Source of the DNA: Prolixibacteraceae bacterium
Lineage (GTDB): Bacteria > Bacteroidota > Bacteroidia > Bacteroidales > Prolixibacteraceae
NCBI GenBank assembly: GCA_016930735.1
Contig: JAFGGF010000336.1
Span: 1 to 6,854 of the forward strand
DNA: 6,854 bases
Reading direction: 5' to 3'
The translations under genes were made by a program, and so were the position numbers. The notes under the pieces were generated by a model. That model had not been told where the DNA came from. It was given only the letters and a program-made list of their open reading frames with translations, and made no database searches. Every line of letters begins with the position of its first letter. Position 1 is the stretch's first letter. Of this stretch, positions 5,167-6,854 are shown piece by piece.

Positions 5167-6854
5167 TTGGAAAATTTAACAGAATTTGTAAAATATTGTA
5201 AGGAACATATCAAAGGAGACGAAAAAGGTGAAGCCCAAATTTTCCTCGATCATTTTTTTATGGCTTTAGGTTATTCCAACGGAATCAAAGGCGCTGGCGC
5301 TGAATTGGAATACCGCATGAGAGATGAGCATAAAAAAAGCACCAACTTTGCCGACCTTTTCTGGCCAAACCGGGTTTTAATTGAAATGAAAAAATCGGGC
5401 GAAGACCTGAACAGACATTTACAACAGGTCACATCATACTGGTTAAAGCTTGCCGGGAAACGCCCTCAATATGTAATCCTGTGCAATTTTAACGAATTCT
5501 GGATTTACGATTTTGAAAAAGATGTATACGAACCTGCAGAAAAGGTTAATCGCGAGGACCTGCCAAAAAGGGATGCCCCTTTTGCCTTCCTTTTACCGAA
5601 ACCCAAAACTCCTGTATTTGAGTTAAACCGTGAAAAAATAACGAGGCAGGCAGCAAAATTGGTTGACCACTTGTTTAAATCAATGATAAACAGGAGTGAA
5701 AACCGGGAACATGCAATTAAATATTGTATGCAATGTGTCCTGACTATGTTTGCCGAAGATGTAAAACTTTTACCCGACGATATTTTCAGCCGCCTTGTAA
5801 AAGAATGTATTCAGGTAACAAAAGATAAACATGGAGGTGATAAATGTGAAATTTCATACGATTTAATCGGTAATTTATTTAAAGCGATGAATGAATCCGG
5901 TGTTACATCCGGAGGAAAATATAAAGGTGTCGATTATTTCGATGGTGGATTATTTAAAGAAATCATTCCGATTGAACTGACAGTTCAGGAACTGAATTAC
6001 CTTGAAGCTGCCTGTGCAAAGGATTGGAGTTTTGTTAATCCAGCCATTTTTGGAAGTATTTTCGAGGGGAGCATGGAAAAAGACGAACAGCACATCCTTG
6101 GCGCCCATTATACCAGCGAAATCGATATTAAAAAAATTGTTGACCCTGTAATTGTACAGCCCTGGAAAGAAAAAATTAACCTGGCTTCAAATTCGGGCAA
6201 CCCACTCGATGAATACTATAAACTGCTGGATGAGCTACGAGAGTTTAAAGTGCTTGATGCTGCCTGCGGAAGCGGCAATTTCCTGTTTGTGGCATACCGT
6301 GAAATAAAAATGCTCGAAAAGCAGTTACTGGCGTTAATCCGCGAAAACAGCCTTAAACCTGAACATGCTGCCCACCTGCGCGAATACCTTGTAAGTAAAA
6401 GGTTTGTAAGCACAAAACAATTTTACGGGATCGATATAAAACCCTTTGCCGTTGAACTGGCAAAAATGACGCTGATGCTGGCAAAAGAACTCTGGGTTAC
6501 ACAGAATGCCGAAATTTTTGACAACGAAAATGCCCTGCCTCTTGAAAACTTAGATAACAACATTATTGCAGCCGACGCCCTTTTAAACGACGACGGCACA
6601 CCGCGCGAATGGCCCCAAGCCGATGCCATTATCGGCAATCCGCCATACCAGAGCAAAAATAAAATGCAAAAAGAATTCGGCATCGAGTACCTCAATAAAC
6701 TGCGGGGTGCCTACCCTGAAATCCCCGGGCGTACCGACTTTTGCGTGTATTGGTTCTACAAAGCCCATAAACATTTAAAACCGAACTGTTATGCCGGGCT
6801 GGTTGGCACAAACACCATCAGGCAAAATTACAGCAGGGAAGGAAGCCTCGATTA
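5167..6854 (+). CDS. MmeI-like type IIL restriction-modification enzyme, N-terminal 562 residues (3' truncated)
   Basis: The frame is open from TTG 5167 to the window edge. An in-frame stop at 5146-5148 and the absence of ATG or GTG before it make TTG the likely start. The first ATG (5260) would remove the conserved start of the family (EFVKYCKEHIKGDEKGEAQ). Order of parts: a PD-(D/E)xK nuclease site D63-x9-E73-M-K75 in ADLFWPNRVLIEMKKSG, the same D-x9-ExK spacing as MmeI; a helical linker domain (about 150-300); HYTSE...IVDPVI (314-329); methyltransferase motif I DAACGSGNF (364-372); the acidic SAM-binding residue D423 in GIDIKPFA; and motif IV NPPY (491-494), diagnostic of N6-adenine methylation. 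Such enzymes methylate one strand of their site and cut at a distance when it is unmodified. The target-recognition domain lies beyond the window, so specificity cannot be inferred. The 3' half is more GC-rich than the middle of the gene. Confidence 0.9.
   Translation, partial: MENLTEFVKYCKEHIKGDEKGEAQIFLDHFFMALGYSNGIKGAGAELEYRMRDEHKKSTNFADLFWPNRVLIEMKKSGEDLNRHLQQVTSYWLKLAGKRPQYVILCNFNEFWIYDFEKDVYEPAEKVNREDLPKRDAPFAFLLPKPKTPVFELNREKITRQAAKLVDHLFKSMINRSENREHAIKYCMQCVLTMFAEDVKLLPDDIFSRLVKECIQVTKDKHGGDKCEISYDLIGNLFKAMNESGVTSGGKYKGVDYFDGGLFKEIIPIELTVQELNYLEAACAKDWSFVNPAIFGSIFEGSMEKDEQHILGAHYTSEIDIKKIVDPVIVQPWKEKINLASNSGNPLDEYYKLLDELREFKVLDAACGSGNFLFVAYREIKMLEKQLLALIRENSLKPEHAAHLREYLVSKRFVSTKQFYGIDIKPFAVELAKMTLMLAKELWVTQNAEIFDNENALPLENLDNNIIAADALLNDDGTPREWPQADAIIGNPPYQSKNKMQKEFGIEYLNKLRGAYPEIPGRTDFCVYWFYKAHKHLKPNCYAGLVGTNTIRQNYSREGSLD

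Noticed and set aside
6216..6774. Three minus-strand reading frames of 63-90 codons
   Set aside because: They are antisense to the methyltransferase core, whose motifs I and IV establish the plus-strand frame. Their products are low-complexity and Ser/Phe-rich with no recognisable pattern.
1..6854. tRNA, rRNA, CRISPR array, riboswitch or insertion sequence
   Set aside because: No cloverleaf-like sequence, regularly spaced repeats, transposase motifs or terminal inverted repeats with target duplication were seen. The intergenic regions are all under about 215 bases.

Overview
The window looks like chromosomal DNA of a Bacteroidota bacterium. This rests on AT-rich DNA, start codons preceded by A/T-rich sequence instead of Shine-Dalgarno sites, and three sites that match the Bacteroidota sigma factor -7 element TAnnTTTG exactly and lie just upstream of genes. 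The genus cannot be read from the sequence. A marine or anaerobic-sediment relative is only a guess.

Layout. (1) Bases 1-630, plus strand: the 3' part of an endonuclease/exonuclease/phosphatase-fold hydrolase that enters from outside the window. (2) Bases 632-2050, minus strand: a compact three-gene unit transcribed from about 2072 downwards. It encodes a small multi-pass membrane protein, a 66-residue Cro/C1-type HTH regulator whose start overlaps it by 4 bases, and, 16 bases further on, a cysteine-rich DUF5714 protein of unknown function. Two 19-base operator-like repeats lie on its predicted -33 and -7 elements, which points to autoregulation. (3) Bases 2165-3532, plus strand: a divergently transcribed sodium:alanine/glycine symporter of the AGCS family, ending in a hairpin terminator that includes its stop codon. 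(4) Bases 3566-4213: a YkgJ-type CxxCxxCC protein with a perfect -7 element directly after that terminator. (5) Bases 4331-4955: a type VII MNT/HepT toxin-antitoxin pair with overlapping genes, followed by AT-rich inverted repeats and a GC-rich hairpin terminator. (6) Bases 5167-6854: the first 562 codons of an MmeI-like enzyme (type IIL/IIG restriction-modification) that starts at TTG and runs off the window. It has an N-terminal D-X9-EXK nuclease site and a gamma-class N6-adenine methyltransferase core.

Together, 4331-6854 is a small defence-type module: a toxin-antitoxin pair next to a single-polypeptide restriction-modification enzyme. The left half is metabolic or regulatory. The least understood part is the membrane protein/HTH/DUF5714 unit with its promoter-covering repeats. 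No tRNA, rRNA, CRISPR array or insertion sequence was seen, and no gene-free stretch exceeds about 215 bases.
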